Part shown: in pieces, positions 7,138 to 16,756 of the stretch
Numbering within the stretch: the first letter of the stretch is position 1
Layout: the number at the start of each line of letters is the position of its first letter
NCBI GenBank assembly: GCA_937863195.1
Contig: CALMET010000202.1
Location: 1-21,622, forward strand
Reading direction: 5' to 3'
From: an uncultured bacterium
GTDB taxonomy: Bacteria; Patescibacteria; ABY1; SG8-24; 2-12-FULL-60-25
Length of the DNA: 21,622 nucleotides
Position numbers and translations under genes: made by a program
Notes under the pieces: model-generated
Databases searched by the model: none
Told to the model about the DNA's origin: nothing
What the model saw: the letters and a program-made list of their open reading frames with translations, nothing else

Positions 7138-9717
7138 ATGTTCTTTCTTTCTCTTCTGCAAATAACCCTTGAGACGCCAACCGATGTCGGAGTGGGGAGT
7201 TCGGCATTGCAGGTTTTTGATGTGAGTACGCTTTTATCGAATCCAATGGTATTGCTAGTATTAGCGCTTTTGGGTCTTGTTGTCTTTGTCGCGATAGCGA
7301 TTAATGTCGCACGGTTATTTTTACGTGGTAGCAAGGCTGCGGATGCGGCGTTTAAGACCAAGGTATTGATGGTGCGCGTCCCTAAGAACTTGTCAGCGGA
7401 CGATGCCAAACAAAACGCCTCCCAGTCTCAGATTCAAGAATCGATCGGTGCCATGGAGACGGTATTCGCTACTGTCGGTGCCTTGAAAACACAAAAAGGT
7501 TTTAAGGCTTGGCTTTATGGTCGTGACGATGTCTTCTCGTTTGAAATCGTTTCACACCGCAGCAAGATCTCGTTTTATGTAACGGTACCTGAAAAACAGG
7601 TCACTTTTATCGAGCAACAAATTCTGGCTCAATATCCGAACGCGCAAGTTGAAGAAGTTCCGGATTACAATCTCTTTACGCCAACCGGCGTTATTTTGGG
7701 GAGTTATTTAGCGTTTCGTCGCGAGAACTTTTTTCCTATCAAGACCTATCGAAAACTTGATTCGGATTCGATGAACGGTTTGACGAATTCGCTTTCAAAG
7801 ATTGAGGACGCAGATGGTGCCGCTATTCAATATGTCGTGCGAACAGCACCTCCGTGGTGGCGTTCTGAGGGGTTGCGTATTGCGCGTGGTTTGCAAAATG
7901 GCAAGAAAATGAAGGACTTGCAAGGCGGTAGTATCTTCTCCTCCGTGGGTAAGGAGCTTGGTAAATTTGCTACAACGAGCAGCAAAGACGACAAGCCAAA
8001 AGAAAACCAAAGCCTCTCGGCGTTAGAGCAAGAGATGGCCAAAGGTCTCGAAGAAAAAGCTTCAAAGGCTGGTCTGGATGTGAATGTGCGTATTGTTGTT
8101 TCCGCACGCACGCCAGAGATTGCACAGCGCTATCTGAACGATATACTTGGTTCATACGGTCAATTCAATATCTACGAATATGGCAATGGCTTTAAACATC
8201 AGATGCCAAGTCGCCAACAGCGCGTCATTCGTGATTTTATCTACCGTTCTTTTGATGAGAATTTCAAAATGGTGATGAATTCTGAAGAGATGGCGACGGT
8301 ATTTCATTTGCCGTTGCCGACGACCGAGACGCCAAAGATCAATTGGCTTCTTTCACGCAAAGCGCTTCCACCATCCAACCTACCTGAAACGGGCCTCTTA
8401 TTGGGTAAGTCAACGTATCGTGGTCATAACTACGATATTCGCATCAAGCAAGAAGATCGCCGTCGTCACATGTATATCATCGGTAAATCCGGTTCGGGTA
8501 AAACCGAGATGATGAAATCCATGGTCCAGCAAGACATTCAAGAGGGCCGCGGCGTTTGCGTTATTGATCCGCACGGCGATTTTGCTGACGATGCGCTCGC
8601 CTTTGTCCCAAAAGAACGTGCTGAAGACGTGATCTTCTTTGACCCTGCCGACTTTGAGCGTCCGATGGGTTTGAATATGTTGGAGTTTGATCCAGCAAAA
8701 CCTGAGCAAAAGACCTTTGTGATCAATGAGATGTTGAAGATCTTTGACAAGCTCTACGATCTCAAATCAACCGGTGGTCCGATGTTTGAATTGTATATGC
8801 GCAATGCTATTTTGCTTTTGATGGAAGATCCAGAATCCGGTTCAACCCTGATGGAGATTCCAAAGGTTCTTGCTGACGAAGATTATCGCAATTACAAATT
8901 ATCCAAGTGTAAATCACAGGATGTTAAAGACTTTTGGACGAAAGAAGCGCTTAAAGCAGGTGGTGAAGCATCGCTCGCCAATATGGTGCCGTACATCACC
9001 TCTAAGCTCACCCCGTTCATTTATAACGACTACATGCGACCGATTATTGGTCAGCAGAAAAGTGCATTTAATGTACGCGACGTGATGGATGGCCAAAAAA
9101 TTCTTCTGCTCAAGCTCTCAAAAGGCAAGATCGGCGATTTGAATGCATATCTCATTGGTATGGTGCTTGTTGGTAAGATTTTGATGGCGGCTCTCGCTCG
9201 TGCTGATACCGATGCTAAAGACCGTAAAGATTTCTATCTCTATGTCGATGAGTTTCAGAACTTCTTAACCGATTCAATTTCGGCCATTCTCTCTGAGGCA
9301 CGTAAGTACGGCCTTGACCTCATCATCGCCCATCAATTCATTGGCCAGCTCGAGAATAAGGGCGATACCGCGATTCGTGATGCGATTTTTGGTAACGTAG
9401 GTTCGATGTTCGTTAATCGTGTCGGTGTTGAAGATGCTGAATTCTTAGCCAAAGAATTTGCGCCAACGTTTAGCGAGTATGATTTGGTGAATGTCGAAGC
9501 CTTCACTTTTAATGCCAAGATCCTGATTGATAACCAAGCGTCTAAGCCGTTTAACTTTCAGCCTAGCCGCATTCAGCTTCCAAAATCCAATGAGCTCGCT
9601 AATATGATCAAAGAGCTCTCGCGTTATAAATTCGGCCGCAAACGCGCCTTGGTTGAGGCAGAAATCGCCCAGCGTCGTGAGATGACGGCGCTCGCCGGTG
9701 ATGACGCGTTTCTCTAA
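7138..9717 (+). CDS. VirD4/TraG-like membrane ATPase (type IV secretion coupling protein family)
   Basis: The product is a large membrane-anchored ATPase. The start is taken as the ATG at 7138 (MFFLSLLQITLETPTDVG); an open frame runs back to a GTG at 7045, but that overlaps the previous gene by 83 nt. From 7138 it is 859 residues: a hydrophobic segment at about 36-62, a large region (about 80-400) without recognised motifs, then a RecA-like motor with Walker A GKSGSGKTEM near 449-458 and Walker B YLYVDEFQNF near 702-711. The phrase IIAHQFIGQLE follows, as in TraG/VirD4 and HerA-type pumps that move DNA. No relaxase or full type IV secretion set is present here, so it may serve DNA handling or pilus-linked transport. 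Family-level call only. Confidence 0.85.
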   Translation: MFFLSLLQITLETPTDVGVGSSALQVFDVSTLLSNPMVLLVLALLGLVVFVAIAINVARLFLRGSKAADAAFKTKVLMVRVPKNLSADDAKQNASQSQIQESIGAMETVFATVGALKTQKGFKAWLYGRDDVFSFEIVSHRSKISFYVTVPEKQVTFIEQQILAQYPNAQVEEVPDYNLFTPTGVILGSYLAFRRENFFPIKTYRKLDSDSMNGLTNSLSKIEDADGAAIQYVVRTAPPWWRSEGLRIARGLQNGKKMKDLQGGSIFSSVGKELGKFATTSSKDDKPKENQSLSALEQEMAKGLEEKASKAGLDVNVRIVVSARTPEIAQRYLNDILGSYGQFNIYEYGNGFKHQMPSRQQRVIRDFIYRSFDENFKMVMNSEEMATVFHLPLPTTETPKINWLLSRKALPPSNLPETGLLLGKSTYRGHNYDIRIKQEDRRRHMYIIGKSGSGKTEMMKSMVQQDIQEGRGVCVIDPHGDFADDALAFVPKERAEDVIFFDPADFERPMGLNMLEFDPAKPEQKTFVINEMLKIFDKLYDLKSTGGPMFELYMRNAILLLMEDPESGSTLMEIPKVLADEDYRNYKLSKCKSQDVKDFWTKEALKAGGEASLANMVPYITSKLTPFIYNDYMRPIIGQQKSAFNVRDVMDGQKILLLKLSKGKIGDLNAYLIGMVLVGKILMAALARADTDAKDRKDFYLYVDEFQNFLTDSISAILSEARKYGLDLIIAHQFIGQLENKGDTAIRDAIFGNVGSMFVNRVGVEDAEFLAKEFAPTFSEYDLVNVEAFTFNAKILIDNQASKPFNFQPSRIQLPKSNELANMIKELSRYKFGRKRALVEAEIAQRREMTALAGDDAFL

Positions 9718-9728
9718 TGCGTTATACT
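9701..9728 (+). promoter_or_regulatory. Possible promoter before the 9767 gene
   Basis: ATGACG (9701-9706) and TATACT (9723-9728) are separated by 16 nt, giving a plausible -35/-10 pair with a leader of about 30 nt. It overlaps the end of the ATPase gene, so read-through is an alternative. Confidence 0.35.
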
Positions 9729-9766
9729 AAGTCATATCTAATATCCAATAGCTAAACCTACCTAAT

Positions 9767-10429
9767 ATGCCAACCCCATTTCAACTACCAGAAGATGAAT
9801 CGTCACAAGACGAGGTTATTATCCCAGATGTCATAAATCCTTTCGAAAAAGAAGAATCAGACAAAGAAGAGCCGGTAACTCTATCAGCGATTGAAACCAA
9901 GCTCGCTCTCGCACAACGCGTCATTCGTTCACTTAAAGAGCAGATGGATACGCTCGAACGCCTTCTTGATAGTCGCGCCGAAGCGGCGGACGTCGAAAAG
10001 CTGCTTTCAGAAGCCAAAGACTTTGGTATCTCTTTTGAAGGCAAGTCGATAGACGGTGTTTTTGATGGTGAAAATATGGTGGGTGAAGATGGTAACCCTT
10101 ATCCTGTGCCACCAAACTACGCCTCCAAGTCAAAGCTTGTTGAAGGTGATTTGATGCGTGTCACGATTACAGATTCTGGTCGCTTTGTCTTTAAACAACG
10201 TGGCCCAATTGAGCGTCGCCGCGTTATCGGGACTTTGGTTATGGGCGACATGAGCACGGACTTCAAAGTCCTTGCTGATGGCCATACGCATCGTGTGCTT
10301 GCCGCCGCCATCTCGTTTCATAAGGCAAAGCCAGGTGATGAGGTGGTGATTCTCGTACCAAAGAGTGCTCCATCCAAATGGGCCGCCGTTGAACACGTCA
10401 TGAAAAAGGCCGAAAGTACATGGGAGTGA
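9767..10429 (+). CDS. Conserved protein of unknown function with coiled coil and C-terminal beta-rich domain
   Basis: The 220-residue protein has an acidic N-terminus (1-40), a predicted coiled coil about 45-80 (IETKLALAQRVIRSLKEQMD), and a C-terminal half with the distinctive GVFDGENMVGEDGNPYPV and VPPNYASKSKLVEGD segments, followed by beta-rich sequence to about 205. I associate this arrangement with Patescibacteria proteins, some of which I recall being labelled ribosomal protein L7/L12 in databases; nothing here resembles L7/L12. The C-terminal part could be a small nucleic-acid-binding beta domain, but that is a guess. Its TGA stop (10427-10429) overlaps the first bases of the left inverted repeat of the DUF559 element. 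Confidence 0.8.
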   Translation: MPTPFQLPEDESSQDEVIIPDVINPFEKEESDKEEPVTLSAIETKLALAQRVIRSLKEQMDTLERLLDSRAEAADVEKLLSEAKDFGISFEGKSIDGVFDGENMVGEDGNPYPVPPNYASKSKLVEGDLMRVTITDSGRFVFKQRGPIERRRVIGTLVMGDMSTDFKVLADGHTHRVLAAAISFHKAKPGDEVVILVPKSAPSKWAAVEHVMKKAESTWE

Positions 10430-10480
10430 ACCCTCTGTCGCCTTCGTCGACATCTCCCTTTAAAGGGAGATCGGAGGGTT
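10428..10480 (+). repeat. Left inverted repeat of the DUF559 element
   Basis: It contains a perfect 20-bp palindrome at 10452-10471, enclosed by a second dyad AACCCTC (10429-10435) / GAGGGTT (10474-10480). It includes the last two bases of the upstream gene's TGA and two bases of the DUF559 stop codon (10479-10481). There is no T-run, so it is not an obvious terminator. Confidence 0.75.
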
Positions 10481-10886
10481 ACCGTTCGTGCATCTTTAGT
10501 AACGCGGGTGCCGGTGGGTGTTTTTCGAGTGCTTGAAGGGCGGTGGTGATGGATTTGAGTACGTGCCCAATACGTTTATTAACGTCTTCATTCGTAAAAC
10601 GGATTACAGTTACGTCAAAGGCGGCCAGGACATTAGCTCTTTCATTATCGTACTCAATCCCTTCGACAGTATGGTGTTGTGATCCGTCGATTTCAACAGC
10701 AAGCCTGTACTGAGCGCAATAGAAGTCCACGATAAATGAGTCGATACTGAATTGACGAAGAAATTTATAACCGCTCAGCTTACGTCCTCTGAGATAGTGC
10801 CACAGCTCGCGCTCTTCTGGCGTAGCGTTTCTTCTGAGTTCTCTACGACGTTCTTTAAGCTGCGGGTTCGTGATTTTGTATTGCAT
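10479..10886 (-). CDS. DUF559 protein, Vsr-like PD-(D/E)xK endonuclease fold
   Basis: The 135-residue protein matches the DUF559 pattern: N-terminal LRRNATPEERELWHYLRGRK, then FLRQFSIDSFIVDFYCAQYR, RLAVEIDGSQHH, YDNERANVLAAF and VIRFTNEDV. The acidic residues Asp54, Glu65 and Asp67 fit the restriction-endonuclease-like (Vsr-related) active site typical of the family. Its true role is not established: repair, defence and selfish-element roles have all been considered for such proteins. It is the only minus-strand gene between the left edge and 17198 and is bounded by inverted repeats. The stop codon lies inside the left repeat. Start at the ATG whose complement is 10884-10886. Confidence 0.88.
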   Translation of the reverse strand: MQYKITNPQLKERRRELRRNATPEERELWHYLRGRKLSGYKFLRQFSIDSFIVDFYCAQYRLAVEIDGSQHHTVEGIEYDNERANVLAAFDVTVIRFTNEDVNKRIGHVLKSITTALQALEKHPPAPALLKMHER

Positions 10887-10899
10887 AGCTTAATACCCC

Positions 10900-10921
10900 G
10901 TTCCACGTAACCACGTAGAAC
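10900..10921 (-). promoter_or_regulatory. Inverted-repeat operator-like site upstream of the DUF559 gene
   Basis: On the minus strand the sequence has the form GTTC-n-ACGT-N4-ACGT-n-GAAC, a 22-bp dyad with 8 matched bases per half, centred about 25 nt before the DUF559 start. Its shape fits a dimeric repressor site or a short hairpin. No regulator gene is present nearby. Confidence 0.4.
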
Positions 10922-10925
10922 GTCA

Positions 10926-10985
10926 AGTCCTCCGTCTGATCTCCCTTTAAAGGGAGACACCCCGACGAAGGAGGGGAGAGGGTTC
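10926..10985 (-). repeat. Right inverted repeat of the DUF559 element
   Basis: Reverse-complement partner of 10428-10480, about 60 bp, with its own perfect 18-bp palindrome at 10940-10957. CCCGACGAAGG at 10961-10971 is identical to 4418-4428 in the palindromic element after dnaJ, so the two elements look related. Confidence 0.75.
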
Positions 10986-11027
10986 CTGCTTGCGGGGTGC
11001 CTGCCGAGAGGTCATGATACGGGCCAT

Positions 11028-12644
11028 ATGCCGTCCCTGAGCCAAGTCCATCGACCACAACGTTTTGCTGATGTTACGGGCCAGCAACATATTACTGAGA
11101 CCCTCCGTAAAGAGCTGGCCACGGGGCGCTTAGGGCATGTCTTTTTGTTCTCGGGGCCAAGAGGTGTAGGTAAAACGACGACGGCGCGTATTTTTGCCAA
11201 GGCGCTTAATTGCGCCAGTATGAAAGACGGTGAGCCTTGTACGGTTTGTGATACCTGTCAAAACGCTCAAACCGGGCGCTCTTTTGATACGATTGAATTA
11301 GACGCAGCAACGAATAACGGTGTGGACGCGGTACGCGAAGCCATTATTGAGCATGTACGTTTTGCTCCAACGTCTGGCCGTCGCAAAGTCTATATTTTGG
11401 ACGAAGCTCACATGCTTTCAACGGCCGCATGGAATGCGCTTTTGAAAACGCTCGAAGAACCTCCTGAATATGCGTTCTTCATTCTCGCCACAACCGAATG
11501 GCACAAAGTGCCAGCGACGATTTTATCTCGTAGTCAGCAATTCGCGTTTCGTCGCATTAACGATGAAGATATGCGAGCGCGTTTGCTCGATCTCGCTAAA
11601 GCAGAGGGCTGGACTATTGATGATGGCGCTATTCGTATCTTGATCAAAAAAGCTGATGGTTGTTTGCGTGATGCCGAAACGCTTCTCGGTCAAGTGGGTG
11701 GATTGGGTGATGCGCATATCACCGAAGCCACGGTCGGACTCGTCATCCCGGTTGGTCAGCAAGAAAAAGCGGCTGAGCTTTTTGTCTCTTGGGGTAAGCG
11801 TCATTTTCACGATAGCTGGAATCTCGTAGAGCGTCTCGCTGATGAGGGCGTGCCATTTTTGCCGCTCTTTGATGACCTGATCCAATGCGTAGAAGATTTA
11901 CTTACTGCTGAGGCTGATGCCGGTTCAGCTGAACGTTATCGCGCAGGCTCAGGTGCTGAACGCACTCTGGTGAGTTGTTTGGGCTGTTTTACGCCGAGCG
12001 AATTGCATAATATCGCCTTGTCGTTATTTGAACGTCGTCGCGATGTCAAAATGGGCATGGACCCGATTTTTGCTGTGCAATTGGTTGGTTTGAGCTTGCT
12101 TGCTCCAACGCAGCTGACACAAAACCCGCCAACATCAAGCGCTCCAGCGCCGGTCATGCCAAAGCCGCAACAAAAGTCTGAACCGGTTGCCGTAGCTCCT
12201 GTCATCGCGCCCGAGCCTTCAATTTTAGAGAAAGAAGTTATTGAAGAGATGCCTATTTCGGCACCAGCTCCTGTTGCAGCACCAGTTGAATCCGTTGCAC
12301 CAGTGGTTTCGATGGCGACGGTACGTGCTCAATGGCAAGAGATCATTCGCCTCGTTGATGAAAAAAATCACTCATTGCCATTTATTTTAAAAACGTCATC
12401 ACCGCATTCGGTCGAGGGTAATACGGTCTTTATTAAATTTCAGTACTCTTTTCACCGTGATCGTTTGATTGGGGACGGGAAGAATCGTGCCATCATTCAA
12501 GAAGCCGCTCGGATCGCCTTAAAAAATGACCAAATCATGATCGAAGGGATCGTTGCTTCTGAAGCAGCAGCGGCCCCGGGTGGTGCGCCTGATATGGTGG
12601 GTAATATTCTGCAGGCTTTTGGTGGTTCGGTGGTTGAATCCTAA
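11028..12644 (+). CDS. dnaX: DNA polymerase III subunit gamma/tau
   Basis: DnaX is the ATPase of the clamp loader that places the sliding clamp on DNA at the replication fork. The 538-residue protein has RPQRFADVTGQQHITETL at the N-terminus, Walker A GPRGVGKTT (about residues 43-51), a zinc module (Cys62, Cys71, Cys74, Cys77), Walker B VYILDEAHM, sensor 1 FILATTE and the arginine-finger segment LSRSQQFAFRRI. Residues from about 365 to 425 are Pro/Ala-rich, then a tau-like C-terminal domain begins near VRAQWQEIIRLVDEKNHSLP. The N-terminus is short: the usual residues before RPQ are reduced to MPSLSQVH. The coding sequence starts 42 nt after the DUF559 element. The next gene begins 2 nt after its stop. 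Confidence 0.96.
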   Translation: MPSLSQVHRPQRFADVTGQQHITETLRKELATGRLGHVFLFSGPRGVGKTTTARIFAKALNCASMKDGEPCTVCDTCQNAQTGRSFDTIELDAATNNGVDAVREAIIEHVRFAPTSGRRKVYILDEAHMLSTAAWNALLKTLEEPPEYAFFILATTEWHKVPATILSRSQQFAFRRINDEDMRARLLDLAKAEGWTIDDGAIRILIKKADGCLRDAETLLGQVGGLGDAHITEATVGLVIPVGQQEKAAELFVSWGKRHFHDSWNLVERLADEGVPFLPLFDDLIQCVEDLLTAEADAGSAERYRAGSGAERTLVSCLGCFTPSELHNIALSLFERRRDVKMGMDPIFAVQLVGLSLLAPTQLTQNPPTSSAPAPVMPKPQQKSEPVAVAPVIAPEPSILEKEVIEEMPISAPAPVAAPVESVAPVVSMATVRAQWQEIIRLVDEKNHSLPFILKTSSPHSVEGNTVFIKFQYSFHRDRLIGDGKNRAIIQEAARIALKNDQIMIEGIVASEAAAAPGGAPDMVGNILQAFGGSVVES

Positions 12645-12646
12645 TT

Positions 12647-13540
12647 ATGAATCAAGCGCGCGCGGCCATCTTGAGAGCGCAGTGCTTTTTTGCGGCGCTT
12701 GCTTATCCACCAACGCGTTTTGAATTGGTCGCGCATGCTGAGACGACGAATCCGGCCATTTTTAATGAAGATGCAGAACAAGCAATAGACGTACTCGTTC
12801 AAGACGGTGTGTTATTTTTTACAAAAGGTCGATACGTTTTTCAAAACGCAGAGCAGCTTATCGCCGAGCACCGCGAACGAGAAGCGCTTTTTCCCCGCAA
12901 GATCCGTCGCGCAAAACAGTTTGCGACATTTCTCTCTCGTTTAGGCGGAGTAAAAGCGGCCTATGTCTGTAATACCCTCGCCTTAGCGCATACCAATGAA
13001 GAGAGTGATATCGATTTTTTTATCGTGTGTAAAAACGGCACGGTTTGGCAAACGCGATTTTTTGCCACGCTTTATTTAGCTATTAGACGTTGGCGAGTAG
13101 AAAGCGCAAAACAAGATCCGGTTTGTCTTACGTTTTTTGTCGATGAGACCGCGCTCGATCTCTACCCGCTCGCTATCGAGAATGACGTGTATTTGCGTCA
13201 CTGGTTTCTTTCTCTGTTGCCTCTCTACGATGACGGTATCGGTGAGAGTCTTTGGCGTCAGAATGCAAAACTGCGTTCATTAGTGCCTCTAGCAATACCA
13301 TGGTTATCATTGCCTGGATTTCATAATGGCGTTAAGTCTATACGATTACCTGTTTTTGCTTGGGTTGAAAAACTCACACGACGACTTTCAGAATGGAAGT
13401 TCGTTGCAGATATCCGCTCGCAATTAAACAAAACGACCGCGGTCATTGCGAATGATCATATCTTAAAATTTCATGTTGATGATCGTCGCTTAGCGTATCG
13501 CAATCGTTATCTCGAGCTTTGCAAAACGTATGAATGTTAA
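12647..13540 (+). CDS. Nucleotidyltransferase-fold protein with N-terminal winged-helix-like region
   Basis: The 297-residue protein has a helical N-terminal region (about 10-75) with a beta-hairpin-like DGVLFFTKGRYVFQ that resembles a winged helix, then the pol-beta-type nucleotidyltransferase segment ALAHTNEESDIDFFIVCKNG around residues 112-131. Asp121 and Asp123 fit the catalytic D-x-D; the usual G-S before it is less clear (CNTLALAHT). The C-terminal part is helical. The substrate cannot be told. It starts 2 nt after dnaX and overlaps the next gene by 11 nt, so all three are co-transcribed. Confidence is moderate for the fold and low for any function. Confidence 0.7.
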   Translation: MNQARAAILRAQCFFAALAYPPTRFELVAHAETTNPAIFNEDAEQAIDVLVQDGVLFFTKGRYVFQNAEQLIAEHREREALFPRKIRRAKQFATFLSRLGGVKAAYVCNTLALAHTNEESDIDFFIVCKNGTVWQTRFFATLYLAIRRWRVESAKQDPVCLTFFVDETALDLYPLAIENDVYLRHWFLSLLPLYDDGIGESLWRQNAKLRSLVPLAIPWLSLPGFHNGVKSIRLPVFAWVEKLTRRLSEWKFVADIRSQLNKTTAVIANDHILKFHVDDRRLAYRNRYLELCKTYEC

Positions 13541-14747
13541 ACGCGCCCTCTTTATTCTCTTGATGCTCGTTTTGCCTTGGCAAACGCGTTGGTTTAGTGA
13601 TGCGGGGTTGCTGGCCGGCTATCCATGGGAGCAGGGCAGAATCTCGATCTATGCTTTTTGGTTGATATTGCTTGTGTGTGCCACTGTCTCTCTTTGGCAA
13701 AAGCGTGTTCAATGGCGTAAACCACAAGTTATTGAACTCATACTACTGGTAGCGGTCCTTGTTCCTGCGCTTTTTTCGGGTGAGCCGCGTGCAAGCATTG
13801 CATGGCTTATCTCGGTCGCTTTTGCTGGGGTATTTGTTTGGGTGATTCAACGTGAACAGATTCGCCTAACGGATTTAGCGCTTTGGTTCTCTATCTCATT
13901 GATTCCGCATGCATTGCTGGGGATGTTTCAATTCGCCGTTCAATTTGGTTTTGATCAAAAATGGTTGGGATTGTCAGCGCTCGATCCTGCGACCAAAGGA
14001 ACGGCGGTTATTTTGAATGAAGGCGTGAGATATTTGCGTGCTTATGGCGGGTTTCCACATCCAAATATCTTTGGTGGATACTTGGCGCTGGCATTATTGG
14101 GCATGGCTTATTTCTGGTCGACCTTTTCAGATTGGGTCAGAAGGTTTTCGGTCTACCACTTACCGTTATTAGCGATGGCGCTTGCACTGACGGCATCTCG
14201 TTCGGCGTGGCTTGTCTTTGTTTTTGGTTCAATTGCTCTTTTCGTCACCCCGAGCAAGCGAAGCGCCGTCGAGGGGTCTCGTCGCTTATGGTTGGCAATC
14301 TTTTTACCCTTCGTTTTAACGCTCGCGATTTTTCCTTTTCTCGTCCGTCCTGTCTCCGCACCAAATCAAGGAGCAGCTGAAGCGCAGTCGGTGAATGAGC
14401 GCGTTGTCGCACTTCAACAAGTACCTAGCGTCTTTGCTCGTCATCCGTTTTTTGGTACGGGGCAAGGGGCGCTAGTACCCGTTCTTATAACAGCAGGGCA
14501 GAAGCCTCTTTTACCTCATGTGGTGCCGGTTATGGCATTGCTCGAGCTTGGTCTTGTTGGATTCGCCAGCCTTCTAATTGCTCTCGGACGCTTTCGATGG
14601 GATTGGAGGAGGGTGTCGATCGTCAGTGTAGTAATTTGGCCTTTATTGCTACTGGATCACTATCTCTGGAGCTATTGGTCGGGGCATATTTTGCTCGCTA
14701 TTATTTTGTTATTCATTGGTCTTGAACGTCGTCAAGAGATTCGCTAA
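13530..14747 (+). CDS. O-antigen ligase / Wzy-type polysaccharide membrane protein
   Basis: The 405-residue protein has about ten or more membrane spans. The segment RAYGGFPHPNIFGGYLALAL (residues about 171-190), the later LTASRSAWLVF and the large extracytoplasmic loop with HPFFGTGQGA are typical of the O-antigen ligase (Wzy_C) superfamily, which transfers or polymerises glycans at the membrane. The target glycan is unknown, but a dTDP-rhamnose operon lies 3-6 kb away. Residues 239-252 (VTPSKRSAVEGSRR) are encoded by a REP-like repeat read in frame, in a loop between membrane spans. It overlaps the preceding gene by 11 nt. No terminator is seen before groES. Confidence 0.85.
   Translation: MNVKRALFILLMLVLPWQTRWFSDAGLLAGYPWEQGRISIYAFWLILLVCATVSLWQKRVQWRKPQVIELILLVAVLVPALFSGEPRASIAWLISVAFAGVFVWVIQREQIRLTDLALWFSISLIPHALLGMFQFAVQFGFDQKWLGLSALDPATKGTAVILNEGVRYLRAYGGFPHPNIFGGYLALALLGMAYFWSTFSDWVRRFSVYHLPLLAMALALTASRSAWLVFVFGSIALFVTPSKRSAVEGSRRLWLAIFLPFVLTLAIFPFLVRPVSAPNQGAAEAQSVNERVVALQQVPSVFARHPFFGTGQGALVPVLITAGQKPLLPHVVPVMALLELGLVGFASLLIALGRFRWDWRRVSIVSVVIWPLLLLDHYLWSYWSGHILLAIILLFIGLERRQEIR
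14244..14280. repeat. REP-like repeat inside the O-antigen ligase gene
   Basis: GTCACCCCGAGC at 14244-14255 and GTCGAGGGGTCTC at 14268-14280 form the two sides of an imperfect hairpin (ACCCC/GGGGT plus a GA/TC pair set off by a 2-nt bulge). This CCCCGAGC...GTCGAGGGG pattern resembles a dispersed intergenic repeat type I know from other bacteria. Here it is translated without breaking the frame. Confidence 0.5.
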
Positions 14748-14759
14748 CCTTGAAGCCGA

Positions 14760-14786
14760 TTAGCACTCTCACTGTTTGAATGCTAA
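14760..14786 (+). promoter_or_regulatory. CIRCE operator (HrcA binding site) before groESL
   Basis: TTAGCACTC at 14760-14768, a 9-nt spacer, then GAATGCTAA at 14778-14786. This matches the CIRCE consensus TTAGCACTC-N9-GAGTGCTAA at 17 of 18 positions (A for G at 14780). It overlaps the -10 box of groES, so bound HrcA would block RNA polymerase directly. Confidence 0.93.
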
Positions 14787-14789
14787 TCT
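14781..14789 (+). promoter_or_regulatory. Extended -10 promoter of groESL, overlapping CIRCE
   Basis: TGC-TAATCT ends exactly 6 nt before the ATG at 14796. The TGC and the first three bases of the hexamer are the last six bases of CIRCE. No -35 box is seen at a 17-nt distance. The layout implies a leaderless or near-leaderless groES message. Confidence 0.5.
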
Positions 14790-14795
14790 TCATTC

Positions 14796-16719
<1,924 letters not shown>

Positions 16720-16756
16720 TTGCCAAAATCCCTTATTTCAGTAAAGCTATACCCGT

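Larger units (their letters stand above)
10428..10985. mobile_element. Putative small mobile element: DUF559 gene bounded by inverted repeats
   Basis: A 558-bp unit in which a single DUF559 gene lies between imperfect inverted repeats. Reading inward, both ends share GAACCCTCT (10428-10436; reverse complement at 10977-10985), CCTTCGTCG (10441-10449; 10963-10971), TCTCCCTTTAAAGGGAGATC (10453-10472; 10938-10957) and GGAGG (10473-10477; 10929-10933). The unit begins at the stop codon of the upstream gene and ends 42 nt before dnaX. The gene is on the strand opposite to both neighbours, as expected of an insertion. No transposase is present and no target-site duplication is visible, so mobility is inference. 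Confidence 0.5.

Noticed and set aside
10428..10480. Left repeat of the DUF559 unit as a transcription terminator
   Set aside because: Both orientations form hairpins but neither is followed by a T-run.
16748..16753. TATACC as a leaderless -10 box for the 16757 gene
   Set aside because: It is only 3 nt before the ATG, so a transcript from it would begin inside the gene.
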